A stretch of DNA of 64,000 bases from Prorocentrum cordatum. Taxonomy: Eukaryota; Sar; Dinophyceae; Prorocentrales; Prorocentraceae. Location: NCBI GenBank assembly GCA_963575745.1, contig CAUYUJ010014172.1, forward strand, positions 507,501-571,500. Direction: 5' to 3'. The translations under genes were made by a program, and so were the position numbers. Shown here piece by piece: positions 21,170 to 32,011 of the stretch. Below the pieces are notes generated by a model, which saw only the letters and a program-made list of their open reading frames with translations, was not told the origin of the DNA and ran no database searches. Within the stretch, counting starts at the first letter, position 1. The number at the start of each line of letters is the position of its first letter.

Positions 21170-22622
21170 ATGTCGGCATCATTTTGCCATTACGCTTCGA
21201 TGACAACAGCGCCAGCAACTGTGTTCTGCCAGAGAGGAGAAGCCTCCGCAGATACCTCAGTCTAGCCTGCATAGCCAAGCAATCTATGGATGCCGCCCCC
21301 AAGGATTGCCGCACTTGCAGGTCCGTGCCTTGCCCTGGCCCAAACCGGACCTTGTCCACAATGCGCCGTAGCACCCTCATGTACACCTGGTTCAACGTCC
21401 GCGCGAAATGCGCGTCTGGCGTGACAACGCGCGCATGGAACATCAGCTTTGTCAAGATGCGTGCCTTCACGGCGTGCATCTTTGTAGCGATGGATATGTT
21501 CGGAGCACGAAATACACGGATCGCAACTGGCGCGTATGCGTCCATGGCTGCTGATGCCCTCTTCTCAGCATCGGGTTTACAGGTGCCTGCGATGGAGACA
21601 ACTGTTCCGAGATGCTTATACTTCGACACAATGGACAATTTGATAGCGCCATCGTGATCTGATTTGACGTACACGCCGTCCTCGTGCCTGTGCTGCCCCC
21701 AATGCGCGCTGGCGTTTTTGCCCCTATACCGGAGCATGCACTCCGTCTTACCCGGAGCCCAATTTATCACCATTGCGCATAAGCGGAACAGCCGGCACAA
21801 TACTTCTAGCAGCGTCTGGATAGCACGATCGAGGAGCTGTGGGGAAGCAGCCGCTAACGCGATACATTCGTCGTCCACGAACGTGGCGTCGATGATTTCC
21901 TCCTCGGTGGCGGCTTCCTCCCCTTCGTCCTCGGTAGTGCCCCAGAACGCCTTCTCCCCCGATCTCACGCGTAGGGCAATGCCTTTGCGCCTCATTTCCT
22001 CGTGGGGCATTTTGATCGGGACCGAGTATCCCGCGTTGAAAACCGTAGCTCCGAAGACGCATCCCTGGCGCCCTCCCTTGTGCGACCGCACAACTGTGTC
22101 GAGCGAGCCGTGCGAGAACCACGACCCCTCGTGCAGCCGCGCCACAAGGGAGGTAACTTTCGGGTCCACGTTCCACTGTTCAAACACGCCTCCTTCGGAG
22201 CATATGCAAGACGCCAGCCACTCGGCAACGTCCTGGTCAACGCCGAGGGGCGCCAAGTACTCGACGGGCGACTCTTGGGAAGAAACCGAGAAGCCAAATA
22301 TGAGTTCGCGGATGATTCCGTCGAAAGCCTTGACAAAATCAATGAACAGCACAAGGATTGACAAACAATGCAACGACGCATATTCTATAACGGCGCGAAC
22401 CAGGTGATGGGCAACATCGGTCCCACCTCCTTTAATTGCGCCGTGCTGCGACATTGGCAGGCGAGAGTTGTAGCGCGGTTCGATGCACTCGCTTAGCTGG
22501 GGGCAAAATGCCTTTCCTGCATTGTCAGACAACGACACTCCTCTGTAGTTGTCGCACTCGTCATCCGACCCCTTCCTCTTGAAAATCTCCTGCACACGAC
22601 CCCCATCCAATCGACTGGCCAA
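21150..22622 (-). pseudogene. LINE-2 reverse transcriptase domain
   Basis: A 490-codon minus-strand frame with RT motifs in order. Motif 1 is FKRKGSDDECDNYRGVSL (about residues 14-31), motif 2 is QHGAIKGGGTDVAH (59-72), and motif A is FIDFVKAFDG (93-102). Motif B is KGGRQGCVFG (182-191). Motif C is FVDD (248-251; bases 21881-21870), with both catalytic Asp kept but Phe-Val in place of the usual Tyr-Ala/Met. A motif-D-like INWAPGKTE and the thumb follow. Residues 1-6 are out of frame with the upstream linker: the true frame joins at a C5 run (22599-22603 on the plus strand). This RT is clearly a different lineage from LINE-1. Confidence 0.9.
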
Positions 22623-23812
22623 GTTTCGCTTTCAACAACGCGTTTCTCGACTTCGAAATACTTTACAGGGATGGCGCCCCCCCCTGCTTTCAAGAGCTCG
22701 GCGGGTATCTCATCTGGGCCGACGCCGCGATGAGATTTCAGCTTGCGGCGTGCCCGCGCCGTCCGCTCAGGCGACAGCTTGAGACTCGTACTTCGCACGA
22801 TGTCTTGCGGCACAGGCGCGCGCAGCAATGCCTTGCTCACGATCGCCCCTCTGAACACCTCGGCAAAATGCTCTTGCCATCGTCCTTGGCGCTCCGGCTC
22901 GTCAGCGACCGGTTCGCCACTTTCTTTTCGCATGGCAGAACCCGAGGTGGCCTTTTGCCTTCCGTCTAGTTTGCCAAGCAATCGAAACATGTTCCGCATG
23001 TCACCCGATTGCGACGCACACTGGATCTCCCAGGCGGCGTCATGCCACCAAGCTTCGCGATCTCTGTTGACAAGTGGCTTTACGGAGACACTCAGAGCGT
23101 CCAAGGCAAAGCGGACGCCTGCTTTGAGGGTTGCCACATGGTGTTGTTTTGCCCTCGCGGTCTCGCTCCGGCCGATTGCCACCCAGCCGCGCGACGCTTG
23201 CGAGGGAGCTGGGAACACGCACCCGCGCAAGGACGCCCATGCATAAAACACTCGCTCACTCAAGAACGCGTTACAACAAGAACCGAGTTTATGCATCCGC
23301 CTCCGCATGGGAGCAACATGCCTTACGATGGCCCAAGTGTCTGGGGTTATCCAAGGTTTTTGCGGGATGTCTCTAGGTTTACCAAAACACTTCAAAGCAG
23401 ACGCCTTCACGTAGGCATTCAAATCGCGAAGGTGTTCGTCGACAGTGCCTGGCTTGGGTGAGAAATCCCACACGTAACGCTTGAATCGCTCAACGGCCCA
23501 TCCGTTCCTCAACTCCAACTGATTGAAGCGGAACTTCCCGGGGCCTTTGGTTTTCTCCGCCGGGCTGTCATGGCAGCCCTGGGGAACCCCAAACTCTGCC
23601 ACGAGCAACCTGTGATCTTCCTGTCCGCCGATTGTTAAGGGCACGGTGTCTTCGACGCACGCTCGTTTAACATCGGCATCAAGATGGGCACTGGTGCACA
23701 CGTAATCGATCGACGAGACAGTGCCTCTCGGCGACCTCCACGTGCATCCGTGCTCAAATTTCTCGGACGACGCATGCAAAGACGTATTACGCAGAAATGT
23801 CATGAAACGCCT
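22600..23812 (-). pseudogene. LINE-2 endonuclease C-terminal half, linker and RT motif 0
   Basis: From codon 23812-23810 the frame reads RRFMTFLRNTSLHASSEKF. The APE-type catalytic block SSIDYVCTS follows, then the last motif, GGQEDHRLLVAEF, holding the D-H pair. The linker contains PWITPDTWAIV and ends with SHRGVGPDEIPAELL, the motif-0 equivalent. The ORF appears to start upstream at 23875, but those 21 codons are insertion-derived. The endonuclease nicks DNA to prime reverse transcription. It is separated from its own N-terminal half at 31254 by the satellite-bearing element. Confidence 0.85.
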
Positions 23813-23837
23813 ACCCACCGGTCGGAAGAAGTAGGTA
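23812..23837 (+). repeat. Left terminal inverted repeat (26 bp)
   Basis: It begins TACCCACCGGTCGG and ends AAGTAGGTA. The first ten bases are identical to the right end in inverted orientation, as are the last nine. Bases 23812-23813 (TA) form the presumed target duplication. Confidence 0.85.
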
Positions 23838-23845
23838 GAAACATG

Positions 23846-23872
23846 AAGTAGGAAGGCGGAAGAAGTAGATTG
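23846..23872 (+). repeat. Left subterminal direct repeat (27 bp)
   Basis: It shares 22 of 27 bases with 31183-31209: A-A-(G/A)-TAGGAAGGCG at the left and AAGTAGATTG at the right. It is in direct, not inverted, orientation relative to its partner, so it is not part of the terminal inverted repeat. A further AAGTAGATT word at 31130-31138 and the C-rich/A-rich CGCCCAAAAAA words at 23883-23895 and 31150-31163 also repeat directly. Confidence 0.7.
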
Positions 23873-23964
23873 CATTCGGGGCCGCCCAAAAAAAACAACA
23901 GCAACAACAATTACAAGAAATAGATTACAAATGTCCGGGCCCTGTCTTAGCGGCGCGCAGTAGC

Positions 23965-26900
23965 GCTAGGTCGCTGGGCTCCTCGGATGGCCCCATTCCT
24001 TGGCTGGTTTCGGTTGTTCTGGTTTTTTGTCGTTTGTCCGCCGATCGCACTGGCAGCCTTTCGGTCGCTCGGCCCCTCGGCTGGCCAAATGCGTTGGTTT
24101 TGTTTGTTTTTGTTTGTTTTCGCTTGTCCGTCGGCTGCACTGGTCGCCCCAGGCCCGCCCGCCGCCTTTCGGTCGCTCGGCCCCTCGGCTGGCCCAATTC
24201 ACTGGTTTTGTTTGCTTTTGTTTGTGTTCGCTTGTCCGTCGGCTGCACTGGTCGCCCCAGGCTCGCCCGCCGCCCGCGGTCGCTCGGCCCCTCGGCTGGC
24301 TCCTTTCCACCGTTTTGTTTGTATTTGTTTGTTTTCGCCTGTCCGTCGGCTGCACTGGTCGCCCCAGGCTCGCCGTCCGCCCCGCGGGCGCTCGGCCCCT
24401 CGGCTGGCTCGTTTCCACCGTTTTGTTTGTTTTTGTTTGTTTTCGCCTGTCCGTCGGCTGCACTGGTCGCCTCAGGCTCGCCCGCCGCCCCGCGGTCGCT
24501 CGGCCCCTCGGCTGGCCCCATTCCTTTGTTTTGTTTGTATTTGTTTGTTTTCACTTGTCCGTCGGCTGCACTGGTCGTCTCAGGCCCGCCCGCCGCCCCG
24601 CGGTCGCTCGGCCCCTCGGCTGGCCCCATTCCCTGGTTTTGTTTGCTTTGTTTGTCTTCGCTTGTCTGTCGGCTGCACTGGTCGCCCCAGGCTCGCCCGC
24701 CACCCCGCGGTCGCTCGGCCCCTCGGCTGGCCCCATTCCCTGGCTTTCTTTGTTTCTGTTTGTTTTCGCTTGTCCGTCGGCTGCACTGGTCGTCTCAGGC
24801 TCGCCCGCCGCCCCGCGGGCGCTCGGCCCCTCGGCTGGCCACATGAATTGGTTTTGTTTGTTTTTGTTTGTTTTCGCTTGTCCGTCGGCTGCACTGGCCG
24901 CCCCGGGCTCGCCCGCCGCTGTTCGGTCGCTCGGCCCCTCGGCTGGCCCAATTCCCTGATATGCTCTGTTGTTGTTCGTCTTCGCTTGTCCGTCGGCTGC
25001 ACTGGTCGCCCCAGGTTCGCCCGCCGCCCCGCGGTCGCTCGGCCCCTCGGCTGGCCCCTTTCCACCGTTTCGTTTGTTTTTGTTTGTTTTCGCTTGTCCG
25101 TCGGCTGCACTGGTCGCCTCAGGTTCGCCCGCCGCCCCGCGGGCGCTCGGCCCCTCGGCTGGCCAAATCCACTGATTTTGTTTGTTTTTGTTTGTTTTCG
25201 CTTGTCCGCCGGCTGCGCTGGTCGCCCCAGGTTCGCCCGCCGCCCCGCGGGCGCTCGGCCCCTCGGCTGTCCCAATTCACTGGTTTTGTTTGTTTTAGTT
25301 TGTTTTCGCTTGTCCGTCGGCTGCACTGGTCGCCCCAGGCCCGCCCGCCGCCCCGCGGTCGCTCGGCCCCTCGGCTGGCCCCATTCATTGGTTTTGTTTG
25401 TTGTTGATTGTTTTAGCTTGTCCGTCGGCTGCGCTGGTCGCCCCAGGCCCGCCCGCCGCCGCTCGGTCGCTCGGCCCCTCGGCTGGCCCAATTCACTGGT
25501 TTTGTTTGTATGTGTTTGTCTTCGCTTGTCCGTCGGCTGCGCTGGTCGCCCTGCGCACGCCCGCCGCCTTTCGGTCGCTCGGCCCCTCGGCTGGCCCCTG
25601 TCCTTGTCTTTGTTTGTTTCTGTTTGTTTTCGCTTGTCCGTCGGCTGCGCTGGTCGCCCCAGGCTCGCCCGCCGCCCCGCGGTCGCTCGGCCCCTCGGCT
25701 GGCCAAATGCATTGGTTTTGTTTGTTTTTTGATTGTTTTCGCTTGTCCGTCGGCTGCGCTGGTCGCCCCGAGCCCGTCCGCCGCCGTTCGGTCGCTCGGC
25801 CCCCCGGCTGGCCCAATTCACTGGTTTTGTTTGTATGTGTCGGCTGACCCCATTCCCTGGCTTTCTTTGTTTTTGTTTGTTTTCGCTTGTCCGTCGGCTG
25901 CACTGGTCGCCCCAGGTTCGCCCGCCGCCCGCCCCGCGGGCGCTCGGCCCCTCGGCTGTCCCAATTCACTGGTTTTGTTTGTTTTAGTTTGTTTTCGCTT
26001 GTCCGTCGGCTGCACTGGTCGCCCCAGGCCCGCCCGCCGCCCCGCGGTCGCTCGGCCCCTCGGCTGGCCCCATTCATTGGTTTTGTTTGTTGTTGATTGT
26101 TTTAGCTTGTCCGTCGGCTGCGCCGGTCGCCCCAGGCCCGCCCGCCGCCGCTCGGTCGCTCGGCTGGCCCAATTCACTGGTTTTGTTTGTATTTGTTTGT
26201 TTTCGCTTGTCCGTCGGCTGCACTGGTCGCCCTGCGCACGCCCGCCGCCTTTCGGTCGCTCGGCCCCTCGGCTGGCCCCTTTCCCTTGCTTTCTTTGTTT
26301 CTGTCGGTTTTCGCTTGTCCGTCGGCTGCGCTGGTCGCCTCAGGCTCGCCCGCCGCCCCGCGGTCGCTCGGCCCCTCGGCTGGCCCAATTCACTGGTTTT
26401 GTTTGTTTTTGTTTGTTTGCGCTTGTCCGTCGGCTGCACTGGTCGCCCTGCGCACGCCCGCCGCCCCGCGGTCGCTCGGCCCCTCGGCTGGCCTAATTCA
26501 CTGGTTTTGTGTGTTTTTATTTGTTTTCGCTCGTCCGTCGGCTGCGCTGGTCGCCCTGCGCACGCCCGCCGCCTTTCGGTCGCTCGGCCCCTCGGCTTGC
26601 CCCATTCCCTGGCTTTTGTTTCTGTTTGTTTTCGCTTGTCCGTCGGCTGCACCGGTCGCCTCAGGCTCGCCCGCCGCCCCGCGGTCGCTCGGCCCCTCGG
26701 CTGGCCAAATGCATTGGTTTGGTTTGTTTTTTGATTGTTTTCGCTTGTCCGTCGGCTGCGCTGGTCGCCCCGGGCCCGCCCTCCGCCGTTCAGTCGCTCG
26801 GCCCCTCGGCTGGCCCCATTCACTAGTTTTGTTTGTTTTTGTTTGTTTTCGCTTGTCCGTCGGCTGCACTGGTCGCCCTACGCACGCCCGCCGCCTTTCG

Positions 26901-29900
26901 GTCGCTCGGCCTCTCGGCTGGCCCCATTCCTTGGCTTTCTTTGTTGTTCTTTGTTTATGCTTGTCCGTCGGCTGCGCTGGTCGCCTCAGGCACGCCCGCC
27001 GCCCCGCGGTCTCTCGGCCCCTCGGCTGGCCAAATGCATTGGTATTATTTGTTTTTGTTTGTTTTCGTTTGTCCGTCGGCTGCGCTGGTCGCCCCAGGCC
27101 CGCCCGCCGCCGTTCGGTCGCTCGGCCCCTCGGCCAGCCCCATTCACTAGTTTTGTTTGTTTTTGTTTGTTTTCGCTTGTCCGTCGGCTGCACTGGTCGC
27201 CCTGCGCGCGCCCGCCGCCTTTCGGTCGCTCGGCCGCTCGGATGGCCCCATTCCCTTGCTTTCTTTGTTTGTGTTTGTTTTCGCTTGTCCGTCGGCTGCA
27301 CTGGTCGCCTCAGGCTCGCCCGCCGCCCCGCGGTCGCTCGGCCCCTCGGCTGGCCAAACGCATTGGTTTTGTTTGTTTTTTGCTTGTTTTCGCTTGTCCG
27401 CCGGCTGCGCTGGCCGCCCCAGGCCCGCCCGCCGCCGTTCGGTCGCTCGGCCGCTCGGCTGGCCCAATTCACTGGTTTTGTTTGTATTTGTTTGGTTTCG
27501 CTTGTCCGTCGGTTGCGCTGGTCGCCCTGCGCCCGCCCGCCGCCTTTCGGTCGCTCGGCCGCTCGGATGGCCCCATTCCCTTGCTTTCTTTGTTTGTGTT
27601 TGTTTTCGCTTGTCCGTCGGCTGCACTGGTCGCCTCAGGCTCGCCCGCCGCCCCGCGGTCGCTCGGCTCCCCGGGTGGCCAAATGCATTGGATTTGTTTG
27701 CTTTTGTTTGTTTTCGCGTGTCCGTCGGCTGCACTGGCCGCCCCAGGCCCGCCCGCCGCCGTTCGGTCGCTCGGCCCCTCGGCTGGCCCAATTCACTGGT
27801 TTGGTGTTTTTTGTTTTGTTTTCGCTTGTCCGTCGGCTGCACTGGTCGCCCTGCGCACGCCCGCCGCCTTTCGGTCGCTCGGCCCCTCGGCTGGCCCCAT
27901 GCCCTGTCTTTCGTTGTTTCTGTTTGTTTTCGCTTGTCCGTCGGCTGCACTGGTCGCCTCAGGCTCGCCCGCCGCCCCGCGGTCGCTTGGCCCCTCGGCT
28001 GGCCAAATGCATTGGCTTTGTTTGATATTGTTTGTTTTCGCTTGTCCGTCGGCTGCACTGGTCGCCCCAGGCCCGCCCGCCGCCGTTCGGTCGCTCGGCC
28101 CCTCGGCTGGCCCAACTCACTGGTTTTGTTTGTGTTTGTTTGTTTTCGCTTGTCCGTCGGCAGCACTGGTCGCCCTGCGCACGCCCGCCGCATTTCGGTC
28201 GCTCTGCCCCTCGGCTGGCCCCATTCCATTGCTTTCTTTGTTTCTGTTTGTTTTCGCTTGTCCGTCGGCTGCACTGGTCGCCTCAGGCTCGCCCGCCGCC
28301 CCGCGGTCGCTCGGCCCCTCGGCTGGCCAAACGCATTGGTTTTGTTTGTTTTGTTTGTTTTCGCTTGTCCGTCGGCTGCGCTGGTCGCCCCAGGCCCGCC
28401 CGCCGCCGTTCGGTCGCTCGGCCCCTCGGCTGGCCCAATTCACTGGTTTTGTTTGTTTTTGTTTGTTTTCGCTTGTCCGTCGGCTGCACTGGTCGCCCTG
28501 CGCGCGCCCGCCGCCTTTCGGTCGCTCGGCCCCTCGGCTGGCCCCATTCCCTGGCTTTCTTTGTTTCTGTTTGTTTTCGCTTGTCCGTCGGCTGCACTGG
28601 TCGCCTCAGGCTCGCCCGCCGCCCCGCGGTCGCTCGGCCCCTCGGCTGGCCAAATGCATTGGTTTTGTTTGTTTTTGTTTGTTTTCGCTTGTCCGTCGGC
28701 TGCGCTGGTCGCCCCAGGCTCGCCCGCCGCCGTTCGGTCGCTCGGCCCCTCGGCTGGCCCAATTCACTGGTTTTGTTTGTTTTTGTTTGTTTTCGCTTGT
28801 CCGTCGGCTGCACTGGTCGCCCTGCGCACGCCCGCCGCCTTTCGGTCGCTCGGCCCCTCGGCTGGCCCCATGCCATGGCTTTCTTTGTTTCTGTTTGTTT
28901 TCGCTTGTCCGTCGGCTGCACAGGTCGCCCCAAGCTCGCCCGCCGCCCCGCGGTCGCCCGGCCCCTCGGCTGGCCAAATGCATTGGTTTTGTTTGTGTTT
29001 GTTTGGTTTCGCTTGTCCGTCGGCTGCGCTGGTCGCCTCAGGCCCGCCCGCAACCGTTCGGTCGCTCGGCCCCTCGGCTGGCCCAATTCATTGGTTTTGT
29101 CTGTTTTTTGTTTGTTTTCGCTTGTCCGTCGTCTGCACTGGTCGCCCTGCGCACGCCCGCCGCCTTTCGGTCGCTCGGCCCCTCGGCTGGCCCCATTCCC
29201 CGGCTTTCTTTGTTTTTGTTTGTTTTCGCTTGTCCGTCGGCTGCACTGGTCGCCTCAAGCTCGCCCGCCGCCCCGCGGTCGCTCGGCCCCTCGGCTGGCC
29301 AAATTCACTGGTTTTGTTTGTTTTTGTTTGTTTTCGCTTGTCCGTCGGCTGCACTGGTCGCCCTGCGCACGCCCGCCGCCCCGCGGTCGCTCGGCCCCTC
29401 GGCTGCCCCCATTCCCTGGCTTTCTTTGTTTCTGTTTGTTTTCGCTTGTCCGTCGGCTGCACTGGTCGCCTCAAGCTCGCCCGCCGCCCCGCGGTCGCTC
29501 GGCCCCTCGGCTGGCCAAATGCATTGGTTTTGCGTGTTTTTGTTTGTTTTCGCTTGTCCGCCGGCTGCACTGGTCGCCTCAGGCCCGCCCGCCGCCGTTC
29601 GGTCGCTCTGCCCCTCGGCTGGCCAAATTCACTGGTTTTGTTTGCTTTTGTTTGTTTTCGCTTGTCCGTCGGCTGCACTGGTCGCCCTGCGCACGCCCGC
29701 CGCCCTTCGGTCGCTCGGCCCCTCGGCTGGCCCCATTCCCTGGCTTTCTTTGTTTCTGTTTGTTTTCGCTTGTCCGTCGGCTGCACTGGTCGCCTCAAGC
29801 TCGCCCGCCGCCCCGCGGTCGCTCGGCCCCTCGGCTGGCCAAATGCATGGGTTTTATTTGATTTTGTTTGTTTTCGCTTGTCCGTCGGCTGCGCTGGTCG

Positions 29901-29997
29901 CCCCAGGCCCGCCCGCCGCCGTTCGGTCGCTCGGCCCCTCGGCTGGCCCAAATCACTGGTTTGGTTTGTTTTTGTTTGTTTTCGCTTGTCCGTCGCG
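23965..29997 (+). repeat. 108-bp satellite array, forward block (~56 units)
   Basis: Units of 107-109 bp contain CGCTTGTCCGTCGGCTGCAC, TGGTCGCC, CGCCCGCCGC, GGTCGCTCGGCCCCTCGGCT and a T-rich segment of GTTTGTTTTTG words. Three sequence classes differ after GGTCGCC (CCAGGCCC, CTGCGCAC or TCAGGCTC) and after the GGCTGGCC (CAATTCACTGG, CCATTCCCTGG or AAATGCATTGG). From about 26.7 kb they alternate in a fixed order, giving a ~324-bp higher-order unit. Because 108 is divisible by three, forward frames of up to 1175 codons (26735-30262) stay open, but frame switches between copies argue against selection for protein. Confidence 0.95.
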
Positions 29998-31110
29998 GGG
30001 GCTAGCCGCGGGGCCGAGCGACCGAAAGGCGGCGGGCGAGCCTGTGGCGACCAGTGCAGCCGACGGACAAGCGAAAACAATCAAACGCAAACAAAACAAA
30101 GGAATGGGGCCGGCCGAAAGGCAGAGCGACCGCTGGGCGGCGGGCGAGCCCGGGGCGACCATTGCAGCCGACGGACAAGCGAAAAAAAACAAAACACAAA
30201 CAAAACCAAGGACTGGGGCCAGCCGAGGGGCCGAGCGACCGAAAGGCGGCGGGCGAGCCTGAGGCGACCAGTGCAGCCGACGGACAAGCGAACACAAACA
30301 AAAACAAACAAAACCAAGGAATGGGGCCAGCCGAAGGGCCGAGCGACCGCGGGGCGGCGGGCGAGCCTGAGGCGACCAGTGCAGCCGACGGGCAAGCGAA
30401 AACAAACAAAAACAAACAAAACAAAAAAATGAGCCAGCCGAGGGGCCGAGCGACCGAGACGCGGCGGGCGAGCCTGTGGCAACCAGTACAGCCGATGGAC
30501 AAGCGAAAACAAGCAAAAACAAACAAAACCAAAGAATGGGGCCAGCCGAGGGGCCGAGCGACCGCGGGGCGGCGGGCGAGCCTGGGGCGACCAGTGCAGC
30601 CGACGGACAAGCGAAAACAAAAAAAACAAAAAAAACAAGGAATGGGGCCAGCCGAGGGGCCGAGTGACCGCGGGGCGGCGGGCGGGCCTGGGGCGACCAG
30701 TGCAGCCGACGGACAAGCGAAAGCAAACAAAAACAAACAAAACCAAGGAATGGGGCAAGCCGAGGGGGCGAGCGACCGCGGGGAGGTGGGCGAGCCTGGG
30801 GCGACCAGCGCAGCCGACGGACAAGCGAAAAAAAAATAAAAACAAACAAAACCTTTGCATGGGGCCAGCCGAGGGGCCGAGCGACCGAACGGCTGCGGGC
30901 GAGCCTGGGGCGACCATTGCAGCCGACAGGCAAGCGAAAACAAACAGAATCAAACAAAACCAAGGAATTGGGCCAGGCCGAGCGACCGCGGGGCGGCGGG
31001 CGACACTGGGGCGACCAGTGCAGCCGACGGACAAGGCGAAAACAAACAAAACAATCAAAACCAAGGAATGGGGCCAGCCGAGGGGCCGAGCGACCAGCGT
31101 CGCCCAGGGA
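29998..31110 (-). repeat. 108-bp satellite array, inverted block (~10 units)
   Basis: At the junction GTCCGTCG/CGGGGGCTAGCC the array flips strand. The reverse complement of the same unit (GCAGCCGACGGACAAGCG) then recurs ten times, near 30057, 30166, 30275, 30380, 30489, 30598, 30706, 30809, 30919 and 31019. These copies are more divergent and do not keep the three-class order of the forward block. The block can base-pair with the forward array next to it. Confidence 0.93.
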
Positions 31111-31182
31111 AGTGACAACCAAACCCTAGAAGTAGATTAGGTTTGCGCCCGCCCCCCAAAAAACAAAAAATATAGATTCTTG

Positions 31183-31209
31183 AAATAGGAAGGCGCTTAA
31201 AGTAGATTG
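31183..31209 (+). repeat. Right subterminal direct repeat (27 bp)
   Basis: Partner of 23846-23872 (22 of 27 identical, direct orientation). It lies 20 bp inside the right terminal inverted repeat, whereas the left copy lies 8 bp inside the left one. Confidence 0.7.
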
Positions 31210-31228
31210 GGATCTGGGAATCCAAAAA

Positions 31229-31254
31229 TACCTACTTTCAACGGCCGGTGGGTA
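31229..31254 (-). repeat. Right terminal inverted repeat (26 bp)
   Basis: On the minus strand it begins TACCCACCGGCCG and ends AAAGTAGGTA, pairing with 23812-23837 at 21 of 26 positions. The terminal TA (31253-31254) is the second copy of the presumed target duplication and joins the LINE-2 coding sequence at 31254. Confidence 0.85.
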
Positions 31255-32011
31255 CGGTTGTCGTCATTTCTGTCTCTCGATGGAGGCGACGTATGTCGGG
31301 ACGAAGGTTTCTTGGCATTTGCATCTATGCACAACACAACATGCGCACATGGGGACTTGCCTCGTGCATTCAACAACACACTCGCCAGATCGTCCCAAAA
31401 ATAATTTTTCGCCTCTTCCCGATCCCGCTCTATGGGGGCATGGGCCGAGACGACAATTATCGAACAACCGAGTTCCTTGGATTTGCCTGCAACATACGCG
31501 GCCCGACTGCTTATCACGTGGAAGCGGTCGTGCTCAAATTGCAGGGCCTTCGAAATCCATATCTGCACGCCGTAGTTGCCACGAGAATTGGCTCTCGCAA
31601 CAAACATGGTGTAGGACGTGCTTGATTGCATGCGCTGTAAAATGGAGCGGCCTTCCTGAATCCCAACAGTGTCAATCCCAGACCGTGCAAACATGCATTC
31701 AAGCAAATGCACTTTTCCTGACAACGCCACTCCTACAGCCCTAGTGCTAGCAAGTCGCTCTTCCCATGGACATAACGTCTGCACATTTGCCGTGCCAACT
31801 CGGACATTCTCGTTTTCTTGGCCCGGGCGGTCGGCTCCACCCCCGGCTTCATGAACATGACCCTTCTCAGGGCCACCTGGGCATGGCGCGCCTCCAACGC
31901 AAGCTGAAGAAGTGTCGAAGTTTTGACCGTACACGTCGGTTCGGCTCCCCTGGGCCCTCCACTCTCAGACCTGCTCCGCGCAACACCCGTCCCCTCTCGT
32001 TCCCCCCGCAC
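31254..32011 (-). pseudogene. LINE-2 endonuclease N-terminal half
   Basis: The minus-strand frame begins near 32011 with a helix-rich lead-in (LLQLALEARHAQVALRRVMF). It shifts one base near 31820, at a run of four A, and then reads the endonuclease: VRVGTANVQTLCP (Asn motif), IDTVGIQEGRS (Gln-Glu motif), NSRGNYGVQIWIS, IIVVSAHAP (His motif) and VVLCIDANAK (Asp-x-Asn motif). All the expected first-half catalytic residues are present. The last LINE codon is at 31256-31254, where the satellite element interrupts. The domain resumes at 23812. Confidence 0.87.

Larger units (their letters stand above)
23812..31254. mobile_element. Terminal-inverted-repeat element carrying a 108-bp satellite, inserted in LINE-2
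   Basis: The element is bounded by 26-bp inverted repeats (23812-23837 and 31229-31254; 21 of 26 positions match) that both begin TACCCACCGG reading inward. The outermost TA at each end is best read as the duplicated target. The interior is almost wholly 108-bp repeats in two orientations, and I see no transposase. The insertion splits the codon chain of the LINE-2 endonuclease. Taking out the element with one TA joins the halves in the same frame with no lost residue. TA targets and short inverted ends are typical of Tc1/mariner-type and some other cut-and-paste transposons. Family assignment is inference. Confidence 0.85.

Noticed and set aside
23813-23875. First 21 codons of the apparent LINE-2 ORF starting at 23875
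   Set aside because: They lie in the satellite element's terminal sequence. LINE coding resumes only at 23812.
26735-30262. Forward open frame of 1175 codons with 36-residue repeats
   Set aside because: The 108-bp unit is a multiple of three, so several forward and reverse frames stay open at once. Copies switch frames at indels, and the strand flip at 29998 is read straight through. No sign of selection for one frame.
23965-31110. CRISPR array
   Set aside because: Repeats are 108 bp, head to tail with no unique spacers, and the setting is eukaryotic.
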